Below, in pieces: positions 26,696 through 36,212 of a stretch of DNA of 64,000 nt. Under the pieces are notes generated by a model that did no database searches, was not told the origin of the DNA, and was given only the letters and a program-made list of their open reading frames with translations. This stretch comes from an uncultured Alphaproteobacteria bacterium (GTDB taxonomy: Bacteria > Pseudomonadota > Alphaproteobacteria > RF32 > CAG-239): contig CAJTJB010000002.1 in assembly GCA_910576955.1 (NCBI GenBank), positions 152,823-216,822 of the forward strand, written 5' to 3'. How positions within the stretch are numbered: the stretch's first letter is position 1; the number at the start of each line of letters is the position of its first letter. Both the position numbers and the translations under genes were made by a program.

Positions 26696-27728
26696 AAAAA
26701 GCAGGATTGCCTTTGGTGTTAAAATAGCACATCAGCCCGTTGCGGCAGAGCTTTTTATATATCGGGCGGTTGAGCTTTAGTGTCTCAATCAGGGTTTTCG
26801 GACAGCAGTTCGGGCATATATTTGCCGTGGTTTCCTTGCCGTTTTTGATGGTTTTGACAACGGCGCTCGGCAGTTCGGATTTGCCGATGCACGATGACAG
26901 ATAGACAAAGCATTTATCATTATCTTTAAGGTAATCAATTGCCAGTTTGCGGGCAAAAAGGTTAAGTGTGAGGTCGGCTTTGCTCGGGTCTTTGGTCCAT
27001 GGCGAGCCTCCGCCGACGGGGCAGGCGGTGGAATAAAAATCACAAGCAAGTTTTCTGCCGGTGATGCCGCAGTCTGCAACCGAAGAATGGCAGGTGTAGG
27101 CGCCGGTACCGTTGATGATAAGCTTTTCGGGTGTTTGCCCGAGCGTTTCAATAATAAAGTCGCGTAGGTCTTCTTGTTTTAACATCGGAACGGCGGCGAT
27201 GGCGGTTTTGATGTTGCCGTTATCGTCTATGGTAATCTGGGTTTTAATATCCAGTCCGAGGTTTCCCGACTTTAATGCTTTTGCATAAAGGGCTTGATTG
27301 AGTTTTTGCGCGAGGTACAGCTCTTGATTTATTAAGCCGTTTCCCTTTTCGGCATAGCCTACGAAGACGCCTTGGTCGCCCCAGCCGTTTGCCTCTACGC
27401 CTTGCCCGATTTCGGCAGACTGGGCGCTGATGAGATTGGTGATTTTCAGGCTGTTAATGTCAATCGCATTTTCCTGCCAGAGGTTATGATATTTCTCGTC
27501 ATAGCCGATTTGGCGCAAGGCTTTTTTAACGACGGCGCGCAGGTGGTTGAGCTTTACATTGCCGCTTATCTCGCCGCCTAAAGTGATATGGTTGTTTTTG
27601 ACCATAACTTCCACGGCGTAACGGACGGATGCGTCTTGTTTGATGCATTCGTCTAATAAAGCGCAGGAAATGTAATCGGCAATTTTATCGGGGTGTCCTA
27701 AAGACACATATTCAGCTGTTTTGTTCAT
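26694..27728 (-). CDS. metK: S-adenosylmethionine synthase, divergent short form
   Basis: A protein of 344 residues, shorter than the usual 380-400. Family blocks are present: GHPDKIADYISCALLDE near the N-terminus, GWGDQGVFVGYA and KDPSKADLTLN. The usual HGGGAFSGKDPSK loop here reads VGGGSPWTKDPSK, so the His is replaced. The tail is Cys-rich (NICPNCCPKT). It joins ATP and methionine to SAM. The start at 27728 is supported by GGAG. A SAM-II type riboswitch lies directly upstream, which strongly supports the role. It may be the sole or an auxiliary MetK. Confidence 0.85.
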   Translation of the reverse strand: MNKTAEYVSLGHPDKIADYISCALLDECIKQDASVRYAVEVMVKNNHITLGGEISGNVKLNHLRAVVKKALRQIGYDEKYHNLWQENAIDINSLKITNLISAQSAEIGQGVEANGWGDQGVFVGYAEKGNGLINQELYLAQKLNQALYAKALKSGNLGLDIKTQITIDDNGNIKTAIAAVPMLKQEDLRDFIIETLGQTPEKLIINGTGAYTCHSSVADCGITGRKLACDFYSTACPVGGGSPWTKDPSKADLTLNLFARKLAIDYLKDNDKCFVYLSSCIGKSELPSAVVKTIKNGKETTANICPNCCPKTLIETLKLNRPIYKKLCRNGLMCYFNTKGNPAF

Positions 27729-27735
27729 AAAAGTT

Positions 27736-27785
27736 CTCCGTTTTAGTCCTATCAGGTGTCGGACAAGTAAGGTTAAATCCACACT
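27736..27785 (-). promoter_or_regulatory. SAM-II type riboswitch in the metK leader
   Basis: Read on the minus strand, the leader contains GTGTGGATTTAACC, then TTGTCCGACACCTGATAGGAC, then TAAAACGGAG. Order and bases match the SAM-II aptamer as I recall it (GAUUUAACC loop, UGAUA, then CUAAAA before the ribosome site). GTGT pairs with ACAC, and GTCC with GGAC, giving the H-type pseudoknot. The last part overlaps the Shine-Dalgarno sequence, so SAM binding should block translation. This class is typical of Alphaproteobacteria. Confidence 0.85.
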
Positions 27786-27802
27786 AAAGCGATTATCGCT
27801 TT
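27786..27802 (-). other. Perfect hairpin in metK leader
   Basis: AAAGCGA, loop TAA, TCGCTTT on the minus strand, immediately 5' of the riboswitch, at the start of the predicted transcript. It may protect the RNA end. Confidence 0.5.
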
Positions 27803-27807
27803 ACAAT

Positions 27808-27837
27808 GCCATTAGACTCCCGCTTATGCTGATTGTC
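27808..27837 (-). promoter_or_regulatory. Sigma-70 promoter of metK
   Basis: Minus-strand TTGACA followed 17 bases later by TCTAAT; the transcript would begin just before the leader hairpin and riboswitch. Confidence 0.65.
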
Positions 27838-28546
27838 AATCGGTTTTTTGTGATTTTTTCAGTTTTTTGGCTTTTTCGGGGGTGACGATGCCGCACGAAA
27901 CAGTATATTTTAAGGCATCTTCAACGCTCATATCCAGCTTAACAATATCCGTTTCCGGCACCATAATTAAAAAGCCCGAGGTCGGGTTCGGCGTGGTGGG
28001 GATGAAAACGCTGACCATCCGGCGCGGAGCTAAAATCTCTTGCAGCTCGTTGGTGGTTTCACCAGCGAGAAAACCGATTATCCATAAGCCTTTGCGCGGG
28101 TATTCAAGCAAAACCGCCTCTTTGAACGACTGTGATTTTGGTGAGAAAATGGTTTCAAACAATTGCTTTAACAGCGAGTAAATGCTTGAAATCAGCGGCA
28201 TTTTGGAAACGATGAAATCGCCTAAACGAACGAAAAATTTGCCGATAAAGCCGGTGGTGAACATCCCGATTAAGATGAGAATAGCCAGCAAAACAGCAAC
28301 GCCAATCCCGGGGATGTAGGGCAAAACGCCTTGCGCCATTTGCGGCGGAATGAGGGCTCTGCTCCATTTATCCGTCCAGATAAACAAATTATATGCCATA
28401 TAAAATGTAATGGCAACGGGGGCGGTTACGAGAATGCCCGTGAATAAATAGGTTTTCAGTTTGGAGACGACATAGCCGAAAAAACTCGGCTTTTTTTGCT
28501 GTTGCTCGACAACTTTACGCAGTTTCCTGATATGCTTCTTTTTCAT
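27836..28546 (-). CDS. DUF502 membrane protein
   Basis: A protein of 236 residues. A basic N-terminus (MKKKHIRKLRKVVEQQQKK) precedes two membrane helices (about 32-55 and 80-105). A soluble domain follows with VFIPTTPNPTSGFL and MVPETDIVKLDMSVEDALKYTVSCG, which are DUF502 hallmarks. Function unknown. AAGAGG precedes the ATG, and the start lies within the last codons of recJ (32-base overlap), so it is co-transcribed. Confidence 0.85.
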   Translation of the reverse strand: MKKKHIRKLRKVVEQQQKKPSFFGYVVSKLKTYLFTGILVTAPVAITFYMAYNLFIWTDKWSRALIPPQMAQGVLPYIPGIGVAVLLAILILIGMFTTGFIGKFFVRLGDFIVSKMPLISSIYSLLKQLFETIFSPKSQSFKEAVLLEYPRKGLWIIGFLAGETTNELQEILAPRRMVSVFIPTTPNPTSGFLIMVPETDIVKLDMSVEDALKYTVSCGIVTPEKAKKLKKSQKTD

Positions 28547-30311
28547 TTGACCTCTTAATGTCTGTTATCATAAATTGTAGGGTGGTGCTGTTATTCCAGC
28601 GGTTAAAACGCAGGTTGCCGACAACATCGTAACAATCCTGTCGGCTGCTTAATATCTCTTTGCCGATGTCGGTGTCGGCAATTTTGAAAGCAATGGCGGG
28701 CAGGCGCTCTTTGGTGAAAGCGGTCAGCTCGCATTTGACGTGTCCGGCGCCGATGATGCAGGCACGTTTGAAATAGACGTTACGGATTAAAATTGTCGGT
28801 TCGGGATTGCCGGTGCCGAACGGCTTGAGCTTTTCCAGCTCGCTGCATAAATCAAAATCTGCGGCGGGCAGGGATATGCTTAAGTCAATATTTATCACCG
28901 GATGCGGGGTTGTGTTATGCAAACTTTGGGTGACATATTCGCCGACAAATTCTTTAAATGCGGGGATTTGCTCTTCGGTTGAGGAAAAACCGGCAGCCAT
29001 GGTGTGTCCGCCGCCTTTGGTGATTACGCCTTTTTCTTTGGCGGCAATAATCAGCGCGCCTAAATCCACGCCGTCTATGGAACGGGCAGAGCCTTTGACT
29101 TCGTCTTCTTCAATGCTCATCACAAAAGCGGGGAGGTTGTAGCGCTCTTTTAATTTGCCTGCCACAATGCCGATAACTCCCTGATGCCAGCCTTTGCTTG
29201 CGACAAAAGCTATCGGGTAGGCTTGCGGCGTGCCCTCAAGCTGCTCGATAGACTGCTCTAAAACAAAGCATTCAATATCTTTGCGCTCTTGGTTATAGGT
29301 GTTCATTTCTTCGGCGAGGTGCTCGGCTTCGAGCGGATTTTGCGAGCATAGCAGGCGGCTGCCGATATAGGCTTTGCCGACACGTCCGCAGGCGTTTATG
29401 CGCGGTCCCAGAACGAAACCAAGGTGATAGGCGTCTGGTTTTTCGGTGATTTTGGCGGCGTCTATCAGCGTTTTCAGCCCGAGGTTTTGGCGGTTTGCCA
29501 TCACTTTCAGCCCTTGGGTGACAAAGGCGCGGTTTAGCCCCAAGAGCGGAACGACATCGCAAACGCTGCCCAATGCTACCAAGTCAAGCCATTGCATTAA
29601 GTTTGGCTCGGGCAGGGTTTCGGTATAAAAGCCTTTTTGCCGCAACAGCCTATTGACTGCAACCACGGTCATAAACACTACGCCGACAGCAGCCATATAG
29701 CCTAAATCAGGGCGTTCATCGCTTTGGTCAAGGCGTTTGGGGTTAACAACGGCATAGACTTTCGGCAGGCGGGTTTCCGCTTCGTGGTGGTCTAAAACGA
29801 TAATCTCAAAATTTGTGGCTGCCTCATCCAAAATCTCAAAGGCGGATGTGCCGCAGTCGACAGTGATGACTAAATCCGCCCCGAAATCGGTAAATTCCTG
29901 AAAGGCGAGTTTGCTCGGTCCGTAACCCTCTTCGCGCTCGGGAATGTGCACTGCCGTTTCTATGCCGCAATAGGTCAGAAACAGGCGCATAACCGAAGTT
30001 GAAGTTGCGCCGTCTACATCATAGTCGCCGATAATGGCGATTTTTTGATGGTTGATAATAGCGTTTGCAATACGCTCGGCGGCTTTGTCCATATCTTTTA
30101 AGATTGAGGGGTCAGGCATCAGCGCGGCAATTTTCGGGTTTAGGAATACGGAGATGTTTTCGGTATTTAAACCGCGCAAGAGTAAAAGCTTGGCAAGATG
30201 TACGGATATGCCTGTCTGTCGGCAGAGCATTTCTTGCTGCCGTTCGTCGGTTTGGGCGATGTTCCAGACATTGCCGCCGATGGAAAGTGTTTGGTTCGGG
30301 GTGTTATTCAT
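28515..30311 (-). CDS. recJ: Single-strand DNA exonuclease RecJ
   Basis: A protein of 598 residues when begun at MNNTPNQTLSIGG (AGGAATAG upstream). The DHH phosphoesterase motifs are present: DYDVDGATSTSV, VITVDCGTSAFE and VLDHHEAETRLP. The DHHA1 part has GGGHTMAAGFS, and a C-terminal OB-like domain follows. RecJ degrades single-stranded DNA 5' to 3' in recombination and mismatch repair. Confidence 0.95.
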   Translation of the reverse strand: MNNTPNQTLSIGGNVWNIAQTDERQQEMLCRQTGISVHLAKLLLLRGLNTENISVFLNPKIAALMPDPSILKDMDKAAERIANAIINHQKIAIIGDYDVDGATSTSVMRLFLTYCGIETAVHIPEREEGYGPSKLAFQEFTDFGADLVITVDCGTSAFEILDEAATNFEIIVLDHHEAETRLPKVYAVVNPKRLDQSDERPDLGYMAAVGVVFMTVVAVNRLLRQKGFYTETLPEPNLMQWLDLVALGSVCDVVPLLGLNRAFVTQGLKVMANRQNLGLKTLIDAAKITEKPDAYHLGFVLGPRINACGRVGKAYIGSRLLCSQNPLEAEHLAEEMNTYNQERKDIECFVLEQSIEQLEGTPQAYPIAFVASKGWHQGVIGIVAGKLKERYNLPAFVMSIEEDEVKGSARSIDGVDLGALIIAAKEKGVITKGGGHTMAAGFSSTEEQIPAFKEFVGEYVTQSLHNTTPHPVINIDLSISLPAADFDLCSELEKLKPFGTGNPEPTILIRNVYFKRACIIGAGHVKCELTAFTKERLPAIAFKIADTDIGKEILSSRQDCYDVVGNLRFNRWNNSTTLQFMITDIKRSNEKEAYQETA

Positions 30312-30387
30312 CTCTATTCCTTTGTTTTTCCGTACTATAAAATATATAAAGGCGAATGACAAGAAAATTATCGGGCGGGGGATAATT

Positions 30388-31977
30388 TTAAAGGTTATTT
30401 ATCCATGTTTGCGCTTGTTGTTTGCCCTCGGGCGTGAGGGTGAGGATGATGGTGTTGCGGTCAAGAAAGAGGGCGTTGGCGTGCGGCCATGGTTCTGCGT
30501 TGTAGAGGAGATAATTTACCAGCTCGGCTGTCAGGCGCAGCTTACTGGCGTCAACAAAGCTCCAAAATATATCAAAGTCGGCGGTGAAAAAGTCTTCCGG
30601 ATAGTAAAATTTGTAGGCTTTGGAGGGCAGATGCCACGGAATGTAGGGGGCGGTTTGGGTGTATGAATCGGTTTTTTCGGGATTATCCGGCAGATAATAG
30701 CGGCTGCGGAAGTCTAACGTTCCCCCTTGAACGAAAGTGTATTTTTGTTTTGCGGCGAATGCAGGCGTATTTTCAATGCGGTTGATGACGCGTTCGGCGA
30801 GGTTGGTTTCTGCCTTAAACCCTAATTGCCAGACTTTGGCGGCATAGGCGGCGGTGTGGAGGTTATAAAATGTCAGCGCGAGCAAAAGCAGCGTTGTGAA
30901 ATTTCGAATCGGGCGAGAGGCGGAGCGGAGCAAGACTGCTGCGGCGTAGATGTAGATATAGACCAAGCCGAAAAAGTCTATCCGCGGTTCGTGGAGCACA
31001 TAAACCGTGTTTTGGGCGGCAATGGCGGTAAGGAGCGGCGCGCATAGCAGACCGGCAACCGCGCCGAAATACAAAGCGAGCGAAACGGCGTTTTTAGGAG
31101 CTTTTATAAATAACGCAACCAGCGCGGTGATGGTTATAATCAGCCAGGTGGATTTATAAAAAACGGATATATAGCTGGTGGTGAGGGTGAATTGTTTGAG
31201 CAGTGCCGCACTTATCAGGCTGATTTTGCCGGAAATATCGTTCAGGCTGATGCCGGCGGTGTTATATGTGCCATATTGCAAGCCTTGTTTTTTTAGGAAA
31301 TGCTGCACCAGCAAAAACATTGCCAGCGCCAAACAGAGTGCGGCAGCAAAAAAGGCATATTTGCAGAGAATTTTTTTAGTCGGCAGGGCGTTTAAGCAGA
31401 GGTCGTTTAAAACCAGTGTGAAAAAGATAACACAAATAAGGTTTATAACCGGCGGGTAGCCCCCCAGAGCAAGGGCGAACAGCAATGCGGCGGCGGGGAT
31501 TGCCGTGCGCGCGGGTTTGCTCGCTAACAGCCAATAGCCCCCGATGACGCAAAGAGGCCAAGAGAGGCAGCTTAAAGTTATGAATGCAAAATACAGCCAA
31601 GAGAGCGTATAAGGTGAGGCGACAAGATTTATCCCGAGCAGGAAGAAAAAAGACTTTTTCGGCGGTATCTGCCATAATTTTAGTATTATTACAGCGGCGG
31701 CGGTGAAGAAAAATAAGCCGGCAAGCAAAGTTATGACCGGCAAAATGTTACCGTCAAAGAGCAAGGTTTGCATAAAAAACTGCGAGAACCGCCCCTCAAA
31801 AACGCCGCTCCAGAGGGGCGTGTTTGCCCTAACCCAGCCCCAATCGTGGTTTCCCCAGATAAAATTAAATAAAAACGGCGCGTATGTCAGGGCGGCTGCG
31901 GCAAACAAACATCCCCAAATGTTGAGGGCAAAACCGCTCCGGGGGTGCGGGGAATGTGTTGCAACAGGGGCTGACAT
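30388..31977 (-). CDS. GtrII-like membrane glucosyltransferase (paralog 1)
   Basis: A protein of 529 residues with about ten membrane helices. Near the N-terminus it has FIWGNHDWGW and EGRFSQFFMQ, blocks shared with the other two paralogs and typical of GtrII-type transferases. The last 150 residues form a soluble region. GtrII proteins move a sugar from an undecaprenyl-phosphate carrier onto O-antigen on the periplasmic side. It is last in the cluster, 3 bases after the GtrB-like gene. Confidence 0.78.
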   Translation of the reverse strand: MSAPVATHSPHPRSGFALNIWGCLFAAAALTYAPFLFNFIWGNHDWGWVRANTPLWSGVFEGRFSQFFMQTLLFDGNILPVITLLAGLFFFTAAAVIILKLWQIPPKKSFFFLLGINLVASPYTLSWLYFAFITLSCLSWPLCVIGGYWLLASKPARTAIPAAALLFALALGGYPPVINLICVIFFTLVLNDLCLNALPTKKILCKYAFFAAALCLALAMFLLVQHFLKKQGLQYGTYNTAGISLNDISGKISLISAALLKQFTLTTSYISVFYKSTWLIITITALVALFIKAPKNAVSLALYFGAVAGLLCAPLLTAIAAQNTVYVLHEPRIDFFGLVYIYIYAAAVLLRSASRPIRNFTTLLLLALTFYNLHTAAYAAKVWQLGFKAETNLAERVINRIENTPAFAAKQKYTFVQGGTLDFRSRYYLPDNPEKTDSYTQTAPYIPWHLPSKAYKFYYPEDFFTADFDIFWSFVDASKLRLTAELVNYLLYNAEPWPHANALFLDRNTIILTLTPEGKQQAQTWINNL

Positions 31978-31980
31978 GGG

Positions 31981-32925
31981 TTAATCCAGTTTTTTATCTA
32001 TGATATATGTCGGGCGGTTTTTGACCTCAATAAAGATGCTGGCGATGTATTCGCCGATGATGCCCATAAACAAAATGGTGATGCCGCTGAAAAAGGTGAT
32101 GACAGACATCAGCGATGCCCAGCCAACTATGGTTGAGTTGTTGAAATAGGCAAAAATGGTCCAAAACATCAAAAAAAAGCTCAAAATTGAAATCAAAATT
32201 CCCGATAAGGTTATGAAATGCAGCGGAACGGCTGAAAAGCTTGAGATTCCTTTGAGGGCAAACAAAACCATCTTTTTTAACGGATATTTAGTTGTGCCGG
32301 CTTCGCGCTTTTTGCGGTCATAATAGACGTTTGCCGATTGAAAGCCTATCAGCGGGACGATGGCGCGCAGGAATAAATTTTTTTCTTTGAACTCGCCCAT
32401 GGCGTTAACGGCGCGCCGGCTTAACAGGCGGAAATCCGCATGGTTGGAAACCAACTCCACGCCTAATATCTTCATTATCTTATAAAACCACAGGGCGGTG
32501 TTGCGCTTAAAAAAACTGTCGGTATCGCGTTTGTTGCGGACTCCGTAGACAACCTCGTTGCCTTTGTAATATTCTTTGACCATATTTTTGATGACTGCAG
32601 GGTCGTCTTGAAGGTCTGCATCTATGGTGATGTAAATATCGGCATCCGTATTATATAAGCCCGCGAGCAGCGCCTCCTGATGTCCGAAGTTGCGTGACAG
32701 GCAGATGCCTTTGATATGCGGTTGTTTTTTGTGGGCGTTTTCTATGATGTGCCAGGTCTTGTCTTTTGAGCCGTCATTAACAAAAACAATTTTGCTTGCA
32801 GGGGAGATAAGCTCTTCTTTGATTAAATCGTCATAAATCTTGTTCAAAGTTTTAATGCTGCTTGCGAGGACTTCTTCTTCGTTAAAGCAGGGAACGATAA
32901 TTGCTAATTCGGCATATTTTTTCAT
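31981..32925 (-). CDS. GtrB-like undecaprenyl-phosphate sugar transferase
   Basis: A protein of 314 residues. The GT-A family 2 domain starts with LAIIVPCFNEEEVL, then FVNDGSKDKT, ICLSRNFGHQEALLAGL and the DADLQDDP metal site. Two helices lie at about 235-290, and the C-terminus reads IGEYIASIFIEVKNRPTYI. It loads a sugar from a nucleotide donor onto undecaprenyl phosphate for the GtrII-like enzymes around it. No GtrA flippase gene is seen nearby. Confidence 0.88.
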   Translation of the reverse strand: MKKYAELAIIVPCFNEEEVLASSIKTLNKIYDDLIKEELISPASKIVFVNDGSKDKTWHIIENAHKKQPHIKGICLSRNFGHQEALLAGLYNTDADIYITIDADLQDDPAVIKNMVKEYYKGNEVVYGVRNKRDTDSFFKRNTALWFYKIMKILGVELVSNHADFRLLSRRAVNAMGEFKEKNLFLRAIVPLIGFQSANVYYDRKKREAGTTKYPLKKMVLFALKGISSFSAVPLHFITLSGILISILSFFLMFWTIFAYFNNSTIVGWASLMSVITFFSGITILFMGIIGEYIASIFIEVKNRPTYIIDKKLD

Positions 32926-32998
32926 TGAATATCCCCATAAAAATCAGGTTGTTTTCAAGTGTTTTAGCACAGAAAGCGTAATTTTTCTATTAACATCT

Positions 32999-34564
32999 TC
33001 AGTTTTGGGGATAAAGTGTGCGGATTTTTTCGCGAAAATCGTTCAGCCCCGCCTGATTGTAGACGACGATGATAATGTCTTTATTGACATATACGGCTTC
33101 GGGGTGGGGAAACGGACGCGCCTTTTCCATAAAATAACGGTAAACTTCCGGGGTGATATCAGACGGCAAGAGCGGAGAGCTGTGGTCAATGTATTCAAAC
33201 GGTGAATAAAACTCCAGCAGGTTTGCTCCCTGCCAGATTGCGAGATACGGCAAAGAAAGCAAAAAGACATCGTCTACCTGATATGTTCCTTTGTAATAGT
33301 TTGGGCGGAGGGCTATGTCACCCGCCTGATAAAAGCGGTATTTGCGGTGCGGGTTAAAATCCGGATGGTTTTCAATACGTTCAACGACGCGGTTTAATAT
33401 TTGAAATTCGGCGTCATAACCTTGTTGCCAGACTTTTTGGGCGCGGTAGTTGTTAATGATGTTTGCCGGTATGAGCAGGAGCATAAAGCCCAATGCCAAA
33501 CTGTGGCTGATGTTTGCTTTATATTTAAGCAGCAGGGCAAGGAAAAAAGCATATAGAAACGCAAATCCGTAAAAATCTATACGCGATACATATTCGGTGG
33601 GCGGAATTACCAAAAAGGTGGTGAGGGCGGTTGCCCAGATTGTTCCGGTGAGCAAAAGGGCGGTTAAAATACGCTTTTTCCAATTGCGGGCGGTTATAAA
33701 TGCTCCGGCGATGGCGCAGAAGCCCATTGCCGCCAAGAGGATTTTATACCCTTGTTCCATAAACGGTACACTTACGAAAAACTGGCGAAAAGCAATGGCG
33801 AGCGCGGCGATAAATTTTGCCGGCAAGTTCTTTAGCGGTTCGGTTTCCAGATTATACACGTCATTAACCGGAACAAAACGCAGCGTGAGCTTGAACAGCA
33901 GGGCGGCAATGAAAATATTTAATAGGGTATATCGGTAAATTTGCCAGAGTTGTTTAAGGGGCTTGTTTTCAAATAAATAAGCGATGGTCAGCCGCGCTCC
34001 GAAACAGACGAAAAAGGCGTTGATGACAGGGGGGTAGCCGCCGAGGGTGGTATAAAAACATAAAACGGCGATGGTGCAGAGCGTTTTTCGGCGTTTGTTT
34101 GCGGCAGCCTGCTCGGAAAGGTACAGCCCGAGAACGGCAAGCAATACCCACAGCAGACAACTGATGGTGATGAATGCAAAATATATCCAAGACAGCGTGT
34201 AGGGCTGGGTTGCGAAAAAGGAAATAAACAAAACGTAATTTAAGCGGGATGCGGGAATTTGCCAATATTTGGCGAGAAGCCACAGCCCGAGCGTTAAAAA
34301 TGCAAAGCCGATAAAATTATTTAATACAGGGAGTATCTGCCCCATTGCCAGCAGGCGGTAGGGAATAAACTGCGTAAAACGCCCCTCAAACAGACCGCTT
34401 GAAAGCAGCAGCTCGTTTTTGACAAAGGCGACATCGTGATTGCCCCACATAAAATTTAAGCTGTGGAATAAAAAGGCAAAGTTTATAATACAAAAACTTA
34501 TTGCCAAAGCGGTTATGTCGGTTTTATCCGGATACAGCGATAAGGAGTGCAAAAGTTTTTTCAT
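32999..34564 (-). CDS. GtrII-like membrane glucosyltransferase (paralog 2)
   Basis: A protein of 521 residues from MKKLLHSLSLYPDKTD. The N-terminal blocks FMWGNHDVAFV and EGRFTQFIPYR match its paralogs, with multiple membrane helices up to about residue 370. The ATG overlaps the stop of paralog 3 (ATGA), so translation is coupled and the ORF start 75 bases upstream is not needed. It probably modifies LPS or another surface glycan; the sugar is unknown. Confidence 0.76.
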   Translation of the reverse strand: MKKLLHSLSLYPDKTDITALAISFCIINFAFLFHSLNFMWGNHDVAFVKNELLLSSGLFEGRFTQFIPYRLLAMGQILPVLNNFIGFAFLTLGLWLLAKYWQIPASRLNYVLFISFFATQPYTLSWIYFAFITISCLLWVLLAVLGLYLSEQAAANKRRKTLCTIAVLCFYTTLGGYPPVINAFFVCFGARLTIAYLFENKPLKQLWQIYRYTLLNIFIAALLFKLTLRFVPVNDVYNLETEPLKNLPAKFIAALAIAFRQFFVSVPFMEQGYKILLAAMGFCAIAGAFITARNWKKRILTALLLTGTIWATALTTFLVIPPTEYVSRIDFYGFAFLYAFFLALLLKYKANISHSLALGFMLLLIPANIINNYRAQKVWQQGYDAEFQILNRVVERIENHPDFNPHRKYRFYQAGDIALRPNYYKGTYQVDDVFLLSLPYLAIWQGANLLEFYSPFEYIDHSSPLLPSDITPEVYRYFMEKARPFPHPEAVYVNKDIIIVVYNQAGLNDFREKIRTLYPQN

Positions 34565-36132
34565 CGGAGTTGCCTTTGTATAATATCTATTTGTTGGATT
34601 AAGGGCTGCTTTCCTTCTGCAGTTAGAGATAATATGCAATATTTATGGTTCAGATATATCGCATCTGCCGAGGGCCATATGGCGGCGGGGGAGTGCACAT
34701 AATCAATCATTTCGCCTGTGATGTGTTCGGGAGAAATAGGGATTTGGTTGCCCGAGAAATTTTGCGGGGCGTAGAAATTAAAATGTTCGCCGCCCGTCCA
34801 ATACCGTCCGAACGGGGTGTGCAGCGTGTAATATCCGAATTTTTCATCAGCGGCGGGGGTGTGGTATTTGAGCCGGAAATAAAATTCTCCGGTTTGGGTA
34901 ATGTAGTATGTAGTATTCGGATTGTAGCGCGGATGACTTTGTATTCTGTCCGTCAGGCGTTGAATGAGCAGATTTTCGGCTTTGAACCCGAGGAGCATTG
35001 TTTTGCAAAAAGATAAGTTTAGGTTTATGTTAAACCACAAAAGTGCGGCAGATAAAACTAACAGGATATTGCGCAGTTTTTGAGAGCCTGACTTGACGAG
35101 GTAAAACAAGCTGAACATTAACAATACGGGGAGCGCATAAAAATCTCCGCGAACCATAAATGCCGTAGGGTCGCGCGTGGCATAATAGCTGTCGGATATT
35201 TGATGGGAGAGCCACAAAGGAAGCTTGAGTGCCAAAAGAATTGCCGGAATAAACATTAGGCTGATGCAGAGTCGGCGCTTTTGGCTGTATTCTTTGTTCA
35301 GCCAGATGCAAAACAGCACGATGATGAGTATGGTGATTAACTTAAAGCCAAACGGGAAAAACGGCTGCGGCTGGAAAAGGCTTTGCACTGAATAAGACAG
35401 CGTTTCGGGGATTTTGCGGATAAGGTTAATAAAGGGTTCGGTTTCGGTGTTATATCGCGGGAGCATTAAGCCGTTTTGTTTTAGCAGATTATATATCAGC
35501 GGGATGGGGGCTAATGCCAGAATAAAACTTACGGCAAAGGGAATAAGTTTTTTTATGCGCGGTTCTGAAATTGCATACAGGCACACGGCAACGGCAAAGA
35601 GGCTGATTGAGGCGGGGTAGCCGCCGGCTGCCAAAAACAACAGCAGGGCGCTGATTAAAGTATAACGGATACGGCTGCTTTCAGAAGCTTTTTGCGCGGC
35701 GATAAGCGACAGGGCGATAATCAGCGTCCACCCCAGCAAGCTGAATGCGATGAAATGAAAATAAATGATTTCGTTTATATACGGCAGGGTGGCGATGGTG
35801 GCGAGAATCAGCTTGTCTGCCCAACCGGCAAGAGAAAAGCGGAAAAAGCGGGTGCAGAGCAAAACAAGGGCAAGCGTGTACAGGGCAAAGCCGAATAGGA
35901 GATTAAAGACAGGGAGAATTTTGCCGGAAAGAAAAATATTTAAAAGCAGAAATTGGCTGAAACGCCCCTCAATCAGTCCGGCAGAGAGCCCCGCGTCGTT
36001 AAGAATCGGCATCCAGTCGTGGTTTCCCCAGATGAAATTGAAAATCTGCGGGGAAAAGCATAAGCATAATATGCTTAATGACCAGAGCCAGCAAGATATT
36101 TCGTTTTTATTCAGGTTAAAAGAATGCGGCAT
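34561..36132 (-). CDS. GtrII-like membrane glucosyltransferase (paralog 3)
   Basis: A protein of 523 residues from MPHSFNLNKNEISCWLW, chosen because AGAGAG lies just upstream. It has FIWGNHDWMPI and EGRFSQFLLLN, then about ten helices, then a soluble tail. It is first in the four-gene minus-strand cluster (paralog 3, paralog 2, GtrB-like, paralog 1). The paralogs have diverged strongly outside the N-terminal blocks, suggesting different acceptors or linkages (inference). Confidence 0.76.
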   Translation of the reverse strand: MPHSFNLNKNEISCWLWSLSILCLCFSPQIFNFIWGNHDWMPILNDAGLSAGLIEGRFSQFLLLNIFLSGKILPVFNLLFGFALYTLALVLLCTRFFRFSLAGWADKLILATIATLPYINEIIYFHFIAFSLLGWTLIIALSLIAAQKASESSRIRYTLISALLLFLAAGGYPASISLFAVAVCLYAISEPRIKKLIPFAVSFILALAPIPLIYNLLKQNGLMLPRYNTETEPFINLIRKIPETLSYSVQSLFQPQPFFPFGFKLITILIIVLFCIWLNKEYSQKRRLCISLMFIPAILLALKLPLWLSHQISDSYYATRDPTAFMVRGDFYALPVLLMFSLFYLVKSGSQKLRNILLVLSAALLWFNINLNLSFCKTMLLGFKAENLLIQRLTDRIQSHPRYNPNTTYYITQTGEFYFRLKYHTPAADEKFGYYTLHTPFGRYWTGGEHFNFYAPQNFSGNQIPISPEHITGEMIDYVHSPAAIWPSADAIYLNHKYCILSLTAEGKQPLIQQIDIIQRQLR

Positions 36133-36212
36133 ATATCTCTCTTTTGTTGTTTCCTTTCTTGACAATTTAAGGGCTAAAAGTCTAATATATGGTAAATTTT
36201 AAGGAGATTTTT

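Noticed and set aside
30388..36132. Seroconverting prophage remnant
   Set aside because: No integrase, attachment site, phage structural gene or gtrA is present around the cluster.
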